Shown piece by piece: positions 45,741-56,690 of a stretch of 64,000 nucleotides of DNA; within the stretch, counting starts at the first letter, position 1, and every line of letters begins with the position of its first letter. The stretch lies in assembly GCF_032118995.1 (NCBI RefSeq), contig NC_092667.1, positions 480,931-544,930 of the forward strand, given 5' to 3'. The translations under genes were made by a program, and so were the position numbers. The stretch comes from Asterias amurensis (Eukaryota > Echinodermata > Asteroidea > Forcipulatida > Asteriidae). The notes beneath the pieces were generated by a model. It did no database searches. It saw nothing but the letters and a program-made list of their open reading frames with translations, and was not told the origin of the DNA.

Positions 45741-46860
45741 TCTTAATAACAACCGTATTTATAACGCACCCTTTGCCAAAGGATGCATAGCGCCAGGTAT
45801 TTTTACTGCAAGGTGAGTGGGACGAAGTTTGAATTATAAGACCTAATCCTTTAGCACCATGTATTGATTTTTACAAGGTACTGTGGCGTAATATGCTGCC
45901 AATCTAGGCAGAACCACCGGGGCGAACCCCTTCTCTTTTTGATAAGTGCACTGGGTTATTTTACATGCGTTACACAACACATGTGACAACGGCTTAGAGT
46001 CCCATCTGAAGGACGAAGCATTCGTAAAGTGGCTTGCTTAAAGGGACACACCGGCCGAATTGGGCTATTTGGGCAACAAAATAGACTAAGACATGACTTC
46101 AACGGTCTTCCAGGAATGAAGAAGAACACTCCTTAAAACAAATCATCAAATTTAGCCGTTTTTGAGCATTTTAAGACAAAAACGCAGGTCGCGTGATTGT
46201 TCTAACTCTTGTGCCACTATGAAGGCATTTTGAAATTGGGTCCTGGCACGTCGGGAGCGCATAACGCCACGATCGCATTTCAAACTGCATCATGGCTGTG
46301 CGGTAGTATGCCTAGTTTATTGGGGCTAGGAATGCTTTATTTACTTTTTCCTGTCCCATCATATTCTGGGTTAGCTTCTTTGTGGTCTTCGTGACTATCT
46401 TTGGATGTACGTCGAAGCACGAAGGTCTACCTCCATCGTCGAAGGATTTGCCTGATCCGTTTATGCCGGTTGTATGGATAGACTGGATCCTTATGCTTCG
46501 TCATAGTAAAACGTTGCTATAAACAAAGCACCAGTCTACTTACAACATTGTGCGTGAATGTCACGAAGACTTGACAGTTGCAACAGCTGGAAACACGTAT
46601 ACGCTGGTCTTTTACCGCTTTGGTTTTTTTAAAATCATTTTTCGCAAAATACGTGACATTTTTATGATTTCTTCTACAGCAACCAACTATAAAAACATTA
46701 TATATGATTCTACACCCCTAAATTGCGTAAACGGTGAGTCGGTGTGTCCCTTTAAGGACAAAAGTGTCACGGCTGGGGATTCGAACCCACACTCTGCTGA
46801 TCAGAAAAACCTCAGTTTAACTTCCCGCTCTTAACTGCTCGGCCACGATCGCGACACTTC
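45741..46860 (-). mobile_element. tRNA-derived SINE, split by a TTAA element
   Basis: Minus-strand SINE. The tRNA-like head lies at about 46765-46855 (A box 'ggccgagcagttaagagcg', B box 'gggttcgaatccccag') and the body at 45741-46037. The two parts are separated by the element at 46042-46751. The uninterrupted partner is at 60706-61130. Confidence 0.85.
46042..46751. mobile_element. TTAA-flanked element, family L (short form)
   Basis: 710 bp between TTAA at 46038-46041 and 46752-46755. Ends AGGGACACACCGGCCGAAT / GAGTCGGTGTGTCCCT. The inner segment 46207-46740 matches 58627-59150 in the longer relative at 56691-59151. The unoccupied site is at 60801-60804. No convincing ORF. Confidence 0.92.
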
Positions 46861-47869
46861 CATGGAGCTTTAAACAGAATGAAACGTAATTGCAGACAAT
46901 TCTGAGAAACTACTCTGAGATAATCAGGAACCTGATGTGGTCGATCTAACAAAACTCTTCCTAACTTAGGCACCTTATCAAAACTTTCCAGGACAACTTG
47001 TGGAAAGGTTTTCCCAGAACCATTTTGGAACAACTGCTGGCTCTCAGTAGACAGCAAATCTAAGTGTGTGCGGTTTAACCAACATTAAACAATGGGCCAT
47101 AGAACTGTCCTAAAAACTTTTCCTGGAGTTTATACAGAATGCACAATATTTTGGTTGAGGTATACTCAAATAAGCTCCGGGAAAACTTATCCGCAAGTTA
47201 TCCGGGAAAAGTTTAGATAAAGTGCTTTAGGATTAAGGACGAGTCCTAGCCTAAAGACCGATCCTACGTAAGACCTGTCCTAGGATCGATTTTACAAAAC
47301 CCGTTCTAAGCAGGACGAGTCCAAAGTAATATAAACCCGAAAACAAACCCTCGGACGAGGCTAAACACGCTATTTCAACGGCCATTTCTTGCCTGTATTG
47401 CTTACAGTAAATAAAACATTTGTATGGTTTGCACATCACGTGATCATGTGACCCGTCGGCCATTTTCTTTTCGCTTAGTGGCTTAATTTGCATACGTCGG
47501 TTTACGTTTTAACTTCAAGGTGTTACAGGGTCTTATTTGGATAGAGAAGAGGAGGAAAAATCCAAAATTGAGAGGAAACACTGTGTAAGAACATGCAGCG
47601 AGTGGGACAAATTTCCCCCAGCCCTCATTGCTGGTCCGCAGTTCGCAGAGTGGTAAGCGATAAATGTTTTGCACATTATTGTGAAATCATTAGGCCTTTA
47701 TGTGAAGAGAGCATTACCAAGCTCCTAGTCCCCCAACCATCACAGTGGCTTAAATTGGAAGTTTCCCCCTATTTCTTTCTTCCACGTGGAGACGTATTTT
47801 GTTTTTACCTGTGATCTTGAAGTTAAGAATTTCTCATAGACTTTGTGCACAACAAAATTGACATCAGGA
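46861..47869. other. left-arm spacer
   Basis: Counterpart of 59955-60700 inverted. Contains a short-repeat block around 47220-47300 ('aggacgagtcc', 'gaccgatcctacgt') and a 73-codon frame at 47593-47814 that is partly kept on the other arm (59965-60189, minus). No domain recognised in that frame. Confidence 0.5.
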
Positions 47870-48125
47870 ACCATCCGACGGTTCAAAACTCTAGTTCAAA
47901 TCTCTAGTCAGACTTAACGGTCCATGGCAGATACACCTACTTCGTGTTAATAGGAAAGTTAATGCATAGTTTGATTAAAAACTAAGCTATTTATTTTATA
48001 ATGCTTGTATGCAGTCAGATCTTCACGGGGATTCGTTTCAGATTTTATTATTTTGTTGTTCTGCATAATTTAATTTTTCAAATAAAAAATATACCCGTAT
48101 AAATAAAAAGTCTGATCAAAATTTT
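47870..48125 (-). repeat. R' segment, copy 1
   Basis: Variant of the R segment ('gattttattattttgttgtt', 'tatacccgtataaat') about 250 bp before the gene. Partners: 55185-55440 and 59640-59945, both inverted. Confidence 0.75.
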
Positions 48126-48280
48126 ATCCCTTGAAGCTGCGTAAAGATGGAACGTAATTGTTTAAAGTTAGAGTCACGGTCAAGTGGACTTGCCAACGAG
48201 AGATCGTCACCATTGGTCAATATTGTTAAAGGGGCAGGGCGTTGGTGTTTAGTCCTTTGCTGTTAACGCAGTGGTGTTTG

Positions 48281-48310
48281 ATATAAAGGCATAACATCAA
48301 TCTCGTATCA
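48281..48310 (+). promoter_or_regulatory. TATA-box promoter of the secreted-protein gene
   Basis: ATATAAAG at 48281-48288, about 84-91 bp before the ATG, with a likely start region near 'cgtatcagctcatt' (48305-48318). On the opposite arm the same promoter reads TTATAAAGG at 59543-59535 (minus) and lacks about 19 bp just upstream of the TATA box. Confidence 0.65.
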
Positions 48311-48371
48311 GCTCATTTGCAACAACTTTGTTCGAGTGTTACCATCATCTTCAGAACTGTGACACCTTATA

Positions 48372-49236
48372 ATGACAACCATGTTGACCGCACTGATGAT
48401 TGTGACCATCTTGGTTAGCACTGTGCCGTCGTCGTACTGCGTCTACTCAGGTTGTTCTAATTGTCCAGCCGAACCAATTGACAAAATGAATGACCATCAA
48501 ATACAACAGATCCTTTCCCAGAGATCTGTTTTTGAAGAAATTGAACAAAATCCGCAACTCTTGCATAATGCCACATACCAGAGATCATTTGTAACACTCA
48601 CTCTGCGGCAGAACCAACAGATTCTGAAAAAGTACGCTAAGATGTTTAGGGACAAGAAGTCAGTCCTAACCTCTTCAGTTGGGACTGAAACGATGTCTCA
48701 GATATGCCCACCCGATTCTTCATCTGACCCTCTTATCTTGGTATATACTACGGAAGGACAATTGGTTGAACTCGTGCAGGTAAGTAACGGGTTTACTTCT
48801 ATTTTGGATTGGGTGTTGGGATTTTTTGCTGGGTTGTAGAGTAAATTCGTTGTTTAGTAGGAAACTGGTTCCATTCAGGGAACATCATCTTGAAATTCCG
48901 ATTTCAAAAGTCTGTCAAAGCTTTCAGAAGTGAAGCAACAGTGTTAAACATTGTTCTATCCCCATCTGTGTAGGCTACCAACTTTGATCATAATTTACTG
49001 TAGTATGCCTCGAATTACTATGTGTTTTATAGATGCCCGAACAAAATGATAACCAGTGGATTTTGGATGAAACCTGCCGGGACGAGGTTTCATTCGGCAA
49101 GACATGCCGCTTAGTTGATCGCACTGTGCCTGGACTCTTCATTAACCACAACAATATAGTGGAGACGGGTGGTGGTAGTGAGGACTTCGACTACTCCTAT
49201 GTAGTCGTACAATACTGTGCAGCATTTGAGCCCTAA
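48372..49236 (+). CDS. small secreted cysteine-containing protein (possible cystine-knot ligand)
   Basis: Two exons, 48372-48779 (136 codons, donor CAG|GTAAGT) and 49033-49236 (acceptor TTTTATAG), giving 203 aa. A signal peptide covers residues 1 to about 23 (hydrophobic LTALMIVTILVSTV). Then come three early cysteines (23, 28, 31), an N-glycosylation site NAT at 66-68, a basic RDKK at 93-96 that could be a processing site, and a C-terminal domain with cysteines at 112, 151, 161 and 198. The pattern C-PP, GQLVELVQ, WILDETCRDEVSFGKTC and a final YVVVQYC recalls Spaetzle/neurotrophin-type ligands. The usual final CxC pair is missing, so the assignment is tentative. Family unknown otherwise. It has pseudogene relatives at 52440-53252 and 56281-59452. 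Promoter with TATA at 48281. Probably secreted; role unknown. Confidence 0.72.
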
Positions 49237-49406
49237 GGTCCTTGGTGTGACTTCTGGAGCTCAAGTAGGTCCCAGCTGGTCAACCACCGGGTTTAACTGA
49301 GCCTACATAGAGTACTTTACGTTATATACACGATATTAAACATAATACAAATAATTAAACATAATACAAATATTACTTTACACTTCTTAAAGGTGTTTTA
49401 CTTTAA

Positions 49407-49728
49407 AGATGGTAGACACTATTGGTAATTGTCAAAGACCAGTCTTCTTATTTGGTGTTTCTAAACATATACATGAAATAACAAACCTGTCGAAATTTGA
49501 ACTAAATTGGTTGTCGAAGTTGCGAGATACGAATGAAATAAAAGACACCCTTGTCACGTGAAGTTTTGTGCTTTCAGATGCTTGATTTCGAGACCTCAAA
49601 TTCTAAATCTGAGGTCTCAGAATCAAATTCGTGGAAAATTTCTCCTTTCTCGAAAACCATTACTCGTTGCCAAGTGAGGTTTTATGTTGATACTTATTTT
49701 GAGTAATTACCAATAGTGTTCACTGCCT
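49407..49728. mobile_element. family G MITE
   Basis: 322 bp, AGATGGTAGACACTATTGG to GTGTTCACTGCCT, with TTAA at 49403-49406 and 49729-49732. It abuts the next TTAA element. Confidence 0.85.
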
Positions 49729-49732
49729 TTAA

Positions 49733-50110
49733 GGGACACGCTACCTGGGGTCAGATCAGTTGGTCTATTAAAAGTATTTGAAACCGTTTGTTATAAAATG
49801 CATTTTGCTAGAATTGTGTTAAGTATACAATAATCCACACAAACATGCCTCGAAATTGCACGATTTTCCTTACGTCGTGAACTAACACGGCACGCTATTT
49901 TGTGCGGAGTCAATTATTTTTCACAACAAAAATGGCCGACCATGTTAGCTCGCAAAGTAAACAGAAAACTAAGCAGTTTCTAGTCATTTGTGTAGATCAT
50001 TGTCTTCTACTTAAAAACACAATTCATTACCATTATGCATTTTATAATAAACGATTTCAAACGCTTTTCAGGGACCAACTCGCCCGATCCAAGGCAACGT
50101 GTCAATTTCA
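49733..50110. mobile_element. family F foldback, copy 3
   Basis: GGGACACGCTACCTGGGG at the left, directly after the shared TTAA; the right end is 'cgatccaaggcaacgtgtc' with a degenerate target copy. The interior matches 4192-4575. Confidence 0.75.
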
Positions 50111-50620
50111 TATTATTTTAACACTTTGAGGTAGTTCGGTAGTTCTATAATGTATAATGAGTTTTGGTGTTTTACGCAGTAGTTATTATTCAATATTTAG
50201 TAAGTATTAGCTGATCAGTATCCAGGTTTATACGCCTACCGGAAATGGATCTGGCCATTGTGGATTCTTTGGTTAATCTTCTGCAGACAATGTCGCAGCC
50301 GTTTAGATTATGTCGACTTAGTTATAAATCATTTAAATAGTTTGCTTTTAAATGGTGTTATGGTTTTAAGTCTACTAACTCGTTAATTTGTAAACACCTG
50401 TATTTAGTTGGTCAAAAGTTCAAACTGATAAGTTGATTGTCTTTAGTTAAATGTTTCCCTTCTATCCACCCGAACACCTAAACAACTCTGCAAAGTACGA
50501 AATAACAGTGTTTTATTTCAGTTTCAAATCATTTAAAATTCAAAGTGGTGTTATGGTTTATGTCTAGGGCTGTGGCAAGAGTCTGTGACTATTTTGTTCA
50601 ATGTTAACACCCATATTTAA
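50111..50620. other. no recognised feature
   Basis: AT-rich intergenic DNA between two MITEs. 'tttaaatggtgttatggttt' near 50345 recurs roughly at 50540. No frame of note. Confidence 0.5.
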
Positions 50621-50923
50621 AGACAGTGGACACTATTGGTAATTGTCAAAGACCAGTCTGCTCACTTGGTGTATCTCAACATACGAAAATTTGAGCTCAA
50701 TTAGCCGTCAAAGTTGCGAATGAAAGAAAAAACACCCTTGTCACACGACAAGGTCTCAAAATCCAAATCGTGGAAAATTGCTTCGTTCTCGCAACCTATG
50801 TCATTCCAGAGGGAGCCGTTTCTTACAATGTGTTATTCCATGAACTTCTCCCTATTACTCGTTACCAAGTAAGGTTTTACGCTAATCATTATTTTGAGTA
50901 ATTACCGATAATGTCCACTGCCT
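50621..50923. mobile_element. family G MITE, internally deleted
   Basis: 303 bp, AGACAGTGGACACTATTGG to TGTCCACTGCCT, with TTAA on the left (50617-50620) and TTCA on the right. Confidence 0.85.
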
Positions 50924-51165
50924 TTCATGTTTTTTACATTCATATTGATAAAGTTTGTGGCCTTTATTTAAATATTCATCTTCTACCCACCCGAACACCT
51001 AGTACACCAAACAACTCTGCACAAAATGTAACGAATTATAGTGGGTTTAGTTCAGGGTTTTTCTGTTCAGTGTTGACCCAAGTACAGTTGTTCATCTTTT
51101 AATATTTCGTACCGTTATTGACTGTACATGGTAACTTAACTGCTTGCATGACGCGGATGTTTATT

Positions 51166-51558
51166 TAGCCTTGACTCAAGGCTGTTGGCGTAGTGTGCCC
51201 CGGCCCGGCGCGATTCGGCAGTCTGCACGCTGTGCATACACGAACAATGTACATGTTTACAGTACATTGTATGTACAGTACATTGTACAGTGAAAACAGT
51301 ATACCGAAGTCGTGAGTACGGTCGTGTCTTTCTACTTTCAACCTCGCACACGTGGCTCAAGCTACTTGGAAAGTACTCATGATGTACCGTACGTCTACCA
51401 TACAGATGGTACATCTAATGTACATACATATGTGTGTGTACATACGCTGTACACGTATTATATGCACTGTGTTATGTATGGGGTGCGCTGGCGGAACTCA
51501 GTGACGGGGACTGGGATTTTGCAGGTCGCGGCTGGCTGTAGCGCCTTGATCAAGGCTA
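51166..51558. mobile_element. TAGCCTT element X, intact, 9-bp TSD
   Basis: 393 bp. Ends TAGCCTTGACTCAAGGC and GCGCCTTGATCAAGGCTA, each itself nearly palindromic. Perfect direct repeats ATGTTTATT flank it at 51157-51165 and 51559-51567. The interior has many 'gtacat' palindromes. Non-coding. Confidence 0.92.
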
Positions 51559-51639
51559 ATGTTTATTTCAAATCAGTGATAGTTAAAGCAAGAACCTCAT
51601 AACGTAGCGCAACATGCCCCATGAGCCGTGCTTCAAGGG

Positions 51640-51830
51640 CTTTAGGGGCACATTGCTTTGGATCGGGCGGGCGAGTTGGTTTATAAAAGCATTTGAAACG
51701 GTTTGTTATGAAATGCATAATGGTTAAAAGTATAATTAAATGATCAACACATTTATATGCTTCATAATTTCGTGGTATTCATTTTACTTAAAACGGTCGG
51801 TCATTATATGTAGTGAGTTGACGACGTATA
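51640..51830. mobile_element. family F foldback, half copy
   Basis: 'cacattgctttggatcgggc' and 'gagttggtttataaaagc' match the left arm of 4192-4575. The right arm is missing. Confidence 0.7.
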
Positions 51831-52435
51831 AAAGGACAAACCTTCTGTATCGTGATCCGTTGCCTTTCTGTCCTGTAATTTCTGATGTATCTTAAGTTTT
51901 GTTTAAAAGTATATTTTCTGTACAAGGAATTTCTCTAAATAAAAAAAAAAACAAGTTGTCCTTAAATTATACTTCCATAGTTGCCTCCAGCTTCATTGTG
52001 TCACATTATAATTATTTGTCTTAAAGTTCTTTATATAGTTTGGTGTTCATTTGACCTGTTCTATATGTAGTGTACGTGTCTGTACATTTTGCAATACATT
52101 AAGTATAGAGTTGTGATAGAAACACGCACTTTGCCCCAAACCGTGGATTTTCAAACTGTTTTCATAGGTCTTGGTTTCCATGGTTGTAGAGAAGAGAACA
52201 CCCCGATTAAATGGTCGGTTTATTAAACCAATCACAACGACAAGTTGTATTAAGTCAGTATAGTGAATAAAACAACATGTACAATAACATGCGAGATGTA
52301 CACGCTGCACGCAGATTATCAAAAGTGTTACACCCGGTTCAGACAGGTGCTCCAGAGTCGCGCCGGACTAAATAGACTAGGAACGACTCTGGGTCAACTC
52401 AATTAAATTTTGGTTTCAGACAAGTGAACTTAACA
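51831..52435. other. no recognised feature
   Basis: AT-rich DNA with a poly(A) run at 51940-51951. Frames are short and without domains. Confidence 0.45.
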
Positions 52436-52439
52436 TTAC

Positions 52440-53252
52440 ATTTAACATTACATTTACATTGCGTCGACTGCTCATGTTGTTCTGAATGTTCAACCAAATC
52501 AATTGACAAATTCAATGACCATCAAATACAACAGATCCTATCCAAAAGATCTGTAATAAAAGAAATTGAACAAAATCCGCAACTTTTGTAAAATGCCTCA
52601 TACCAGAAATCATTAGTGACACTCACTCCGCGGCAGAACCAGCAGATTCTGACAAAGTCAGAAGTCAGTCTTAACCTCTTCATCGGTAGTTGGGACTGAA
52701 ACGGACTTGATATGCCCGACCCAGTGAGTAGCAAGACCTCTTACACTAGTTTTAACTCCGGAAGGACAGGTGGTTGAATTCGTAGAGGTATCGGACGGGT
52801 TTCCGTCTAGTGTGGAATGTTTTTTTTTTTTTGGAGGGCGGGGGGGGGGGGGTTGGGAGTAAAACACTTGTTAACAGGAAACCGGTCCCATTTAGTAAAC
52901 ATTATCTTAAAACTCCGATGTATGAATTTTTATAAGCTTCCAGAAATGACAAATATTGTTTACATCGTTCCATCGTCATCAGATAGACTACCAATCCTGA
53001 TCATAGAGTACCCTAGTCGGCCACACTTTACCAATGTTTTTATAGTGTCCTGGGCAAGATTTGGAACAGTGGATTTTGGATGTAAGCTGCAAGGACGATG
53101 TTTCATTTGGTAAGATATGCCGTGTAGTTGAGCGCTATGTGCGCGGACTCTTCATTGATATAAGCAGTGAACCTTGGGAAGCTTCTTATGGTCACTTCGA
53201 CTACTCCAAGGTGATTGTACAGAGCTGTGCAGCATTTGAGCCCCGTACGTAG
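52440..53252 (+). pseudogene. secreted-protein gene copy 2, decayed
   Basis: Exon 1 counterpart at about 52440-52790: the signal peptide is lost, the read starts at 'gcgtcgactgctc', there is an in-frame stop after the CAACTTTTG codons (near 52590), a deletion near 52655 and a frame loss. The intron contains T12 and G14 runs (52818-52852). Exon 2 counterpart at about 53042-53252 remains open, with QWILDVSCKDDVSFGKICRV and a final IVQSCAAFEP, so the cysteine spacing of that exon is kept. The 5' half is clearly dead. Confidence 0.85.
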
Positions 53253-53866
53253 ATGGTCTGACTCCTGGAGCTCGGATGGGTCCCAGCTGGTCAACCAACG
53301 GATTTAGCTGACTGAGCCTACACAACGTACTTCACATTCTAAACACGATACAAAATATATAAAATAATACTTTTTACTTCTTATAAGGTATTCGTAAATA
53401 CCTCAGACAGTTTCGCTACTCCAATTGGTGGAGAGCGCGTCACGTGGGTGTGTAAAAACCTTTGTTTATGACCAGTCAAAATGGTTGAAACATGGGCGTG
53501 ACACACAACCGTGCTTATAAGCAGTCTCTTCATTCCTATTGGTCGAGAGCAACGGCTGGAAAAGTTGTGCCACATCACGCGATAAGCGCAACGCGCACAG
53601 CATTCCCTTATAACGAGTTGTTTACCCGAGGGCCTTAGCTTTTCATAGCTGGAGGGGTGTTGTGTTGAAAGAACTCATTGAACAATTATAATTGTTGTAT
53701 TTGTTTTTAACTTTCCGACAAACAAATGTTGATTTTGTTACCGAAAAGGTATTTATGAATGGAAATAAATTTGTGTTGAATCGGTTTTCAACTAGTGGTT
53801 TAAATCCGCCGATGCCTAGTTCTTGATAATTTACCTCGACTTCGTCTCGATAAATGTATCAAGAAC
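53253..53866. other. no recognised feature
   Basis: After the pseudogene, a palindromic stretch near 53410-53570 pairs 'ctccaattggtggagagcg' loosely with 'cctattggtcgagagcaacg' as a direct repeat. No gene seen. Confidence 0.4.
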
Positions 53867-54073
53867 CATAGAGCTGCTTAAGCATAAACTTAAAATCAGA
53901 TTGCTGGCCAAGACTCCACTCAATTATTATGCTAAGTAAGCAACAGCTAAATACCAGTCACAAGCAACGTATATGGCATTAAATTTTTGCCAGTAACATG
54001 TGTACAATAAGCGAGCTATTTTCGTGCTTAAGCGAATGTTTTGCTTAAGCAGCTCTATGAAATTGGCCCCAGG
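53867..54073. mobile_element. MITE family J, copy 2
   Basis: Ends 'catagagctgcttaagca' and 'gcagctctatgaaattggcc', as in 26442-26695 but inverted and shorter at the left. Confidence 0.7.
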
Positions 54074-54397
54074 CCTCGTTGGGTTTAAACCACTGGTTAA
54101 AAACCTCTTCACCACACATTGATACTTATTCTGACCAGACTCCAGGGACAGATAGATATCAATCAATATATAATGGGGAGTAGAAAATCTTACCGCCTAC
54201 CCCTATAGTTGTCACCATAAACTGAAGTTGTCTGTAATCCGCATCGTCCTAGATCACAAACAGTCATCATCATCAAGTCAAGCGCCATCTAGAAGCTCGC
54301 GCCTTCCCAGTGATTTGTCTTCAGATGTTCCGATCCAGCAAGCAGGAGCGGATAGTTCCCCAGCTCTGGCCACCGATCTAATGCTACTGCATATCTA

Positions 54398-54606
54398 CAA
54401 TCCCGGCCAAAATACTTGGGCCACCCTTTCCTGATACAACAGTTTCCTGTGCACTTCTCATTCACATTCACATTAAAAACATTTGCCCCCCCTGCCCCCG
54501 TCCCCCGCTCAATGTTGACTGTAATTCGGAACACAGTCGGCAAATGGACCCAACATTGAAAGGGGGCAGGGGGGCCCAACGAGTTATGGCCGGGATTGTA
54601 GAACTA
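54398..54606. mobile_element. small foldback element
   Basis: Outer arms CTACAATCCCGGCCA / TGGCCGGGATTGTAG, and an inner inverted pair 'cccccctgcccccgtc' / 'gggggcaggggggc' with 'caatgttg' / 'caacattg'. About 209 bp. Confidence 0.7.
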
Positions 54607-55184
54607 CGAGGTTGGTTCCACTATCGTGTCGTTCCACGGTCGTATCGAACCGTATAGTTCTAGGATTAGCCCTAAAATGCTGGAGTTGATTCAAAAACAT
54701 AAATGTCTTGAAGACAAACTCAAGTGATATTTGAAAGTGAACTTTTAAAATATTTCAATCATCTTTACAACTTGCTCTCTCTTAGGAGTCGTATACACGT
54801 TATAATTACTGTGAGTGTCACAAATGATACATGTGGCATTGTGCAAGAAGATGCATAAGAGTGAAAAAGCACTCTTGGAACAGTATGAGGGACAACTCTT
54901 TTTCATGTGGTCTACCTCTCTTTAAGATTCAGAAGCTTCCATCTTTTTGAGTGATTTTTCACCTTATCCTGGAGTGAAACCCCTCTAAAAGAGTGAAATA
55001 CCCACCACTCTTTTTGAAGAGCCATATGAGGGACAACTCGAAATGTACACAGTTTTTACTCTTTTACATTTACAGAACAGATCTTGTTCAAATTCTTCGA
55101 TTGTCAAGAATTACGTTCCACGCTGTACACAGTTTCATGGAAGAAAATCCTCCATTTTGCTCTGTCTTGTCATTTATCTGGGTA
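54607..55184. other. no recognised feature
   Basis: Contains repeated 'agagtgaaa' and 'actctttttgaag' words near 54860-55030. No gene or element ends found. Confidence 0.4.
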
Positions 55185-55440
55185 TTTTTTATTTATTTTT
55201 TGACAAAATTCAATTTTGCAGAGCAATAAAACGATACGGTCTGGAACTAATCCTCGTGAAGATCTGAGTGCATACAATTATTCAAAGTATTCAGGTCTCA
55301 TAATTTGTTTTTAATCAATATATCCATTTACTTTCCCATTATCACGAAGTAGGTGTGTCTGACATGGACAATTAAGTCTGACTAGAGTGTTGAACCGTCG
55401 GAAGGTCACTGGTGTCAATATTTTGTGCGCAAAGTCTATG
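55185..55440 (+). repeat. R' segment, copy 2
   Basis: Matches 59640-59945: 'aagatctgagtgcatacaa', 'cacgaagtaggtgtgtctg' and 'gtcaatattttgtgcgcaaa'. No gene start follows it on either side. Confidence 0.75.
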
Positions 55441-55635
55441 GATGGACAAAATAAAAGAAAAAAACACGTCTCCACGGGGCCGGAGTCTCGCCGAACCAAA
55501 ATCTGAATTGAAGACAAGAAAAGTTCAACTTCCGAAACAGCTGAGCGACAGGACGCATAAGAAGTAGAAAGATTGACTATTGCTTAAACAAGTTGAGTCG
55601 CTCCTTAATATCTATTGGTCCGGCGCGACTATGGC

Positions 55636-56284
55636 GCGCCTGTCGCGTATTTGTTTTTCCTAGGACGAACGTGGGCAGTTAACAAAAAATGGGCGTATTT
55701 TTGCCCCAAAAAACACTCTCGCGCATGCACGAGCTTTAGTGATGACCGCAAGGGACCTTTGGCCACTGGTGGTGGTATGTGGAATGAAACTAGTTGTGGT
55801 AAATAAATGGGGACCACACAACCTGCCTTTCTTCTACTATCGCTTCACACAATGGTGTACAGGTTGTGATGAACCAGTCTGGCTCCTATTTCTTCCTCCA
55901 TGGTCCAACCATGGAGATATACCATCCATGTTCTATTTTCATAATTGCCCTCCTTCCCCCTCCCAACCATATCCAAACATATTTTATCGGGCAATCAAGA
56001 CTTGGCAATGAAAGCAAGCGCGACGCATTTTATTGACAAAAGGTAGAGTTGTACAAAATAATACGCAGTTTTACATGGTACATGGTACTAAATATACATA
56101 TACATTGTACATGTAACATGTGTACGTGTATGCGTGTATGTGTACATGTTTAATATGCATGAGTGTATTTCCACAACTATTATTACGTCGAAGTACGCAT
56201 GTGCATGGGAAAATGTATAGTTAACTACGCCCATTATGTAAATTACCCACGTTCGTCCTAGGAAAAAAAAAAAAAAAACGCGTC
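55636..56284. mobile_element. CCTAGGACG terminal-inverted-repeat element
   Basis: Inverted ends CCTAGGACGAACGTGGGC (from about 55658) and CCCACGTTCGTCCTAGG (to about 56264), each continued outward by a T- or A-rich run and 'cgcg'. It cuts exon 2 of the third secreted-protein gene copy; the rest of that exon is not found beyond it. It includes a 'gtacatgg' palindromic tract near 56060-56150. Confidence 0.7.
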
Positions 56285-56690
56285 CCGGCAGGTTTCTTCC
56301 AAAATCAACTAGTTAGAATTTTGTTCAGGCATCTATAAAACACATAGTAAATTGTGGCATATTATAGTAGTTTATGATAAAAGTTGGTAGCCTACAAAGA
56401 TGGGGATAAAACAATGTTATGTTTAACAATGTGGTTTTACTTCTGGAAGCTTTTACAGACTGTTGAAATTGGAGTTCACTGAATGGAACCAGTTTCCTAC
56501 TAAACCAAAACAATTACTATACAACCCAGCAAAAAATTCCAACATCCATTCCAAAATAGAAGTAAACCCGTTACTTACCTGCACGAGTTCAACCAATTGT
56601 CCTTCCGTAGTATATACCAAGATAAGAGGTTCAGATGAAGATTCGGGTGGGCATATCTGAGACATCGTTAGTCCCAACTGAAGAAGTTAA

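Noticed and set aside
48372..49236. Calling the secreted protein an IL-17 or a definite Spaetzle
   Set aside because: The cysteine spacing fits only in part and the terminal CxC is absent, so the family was left open.
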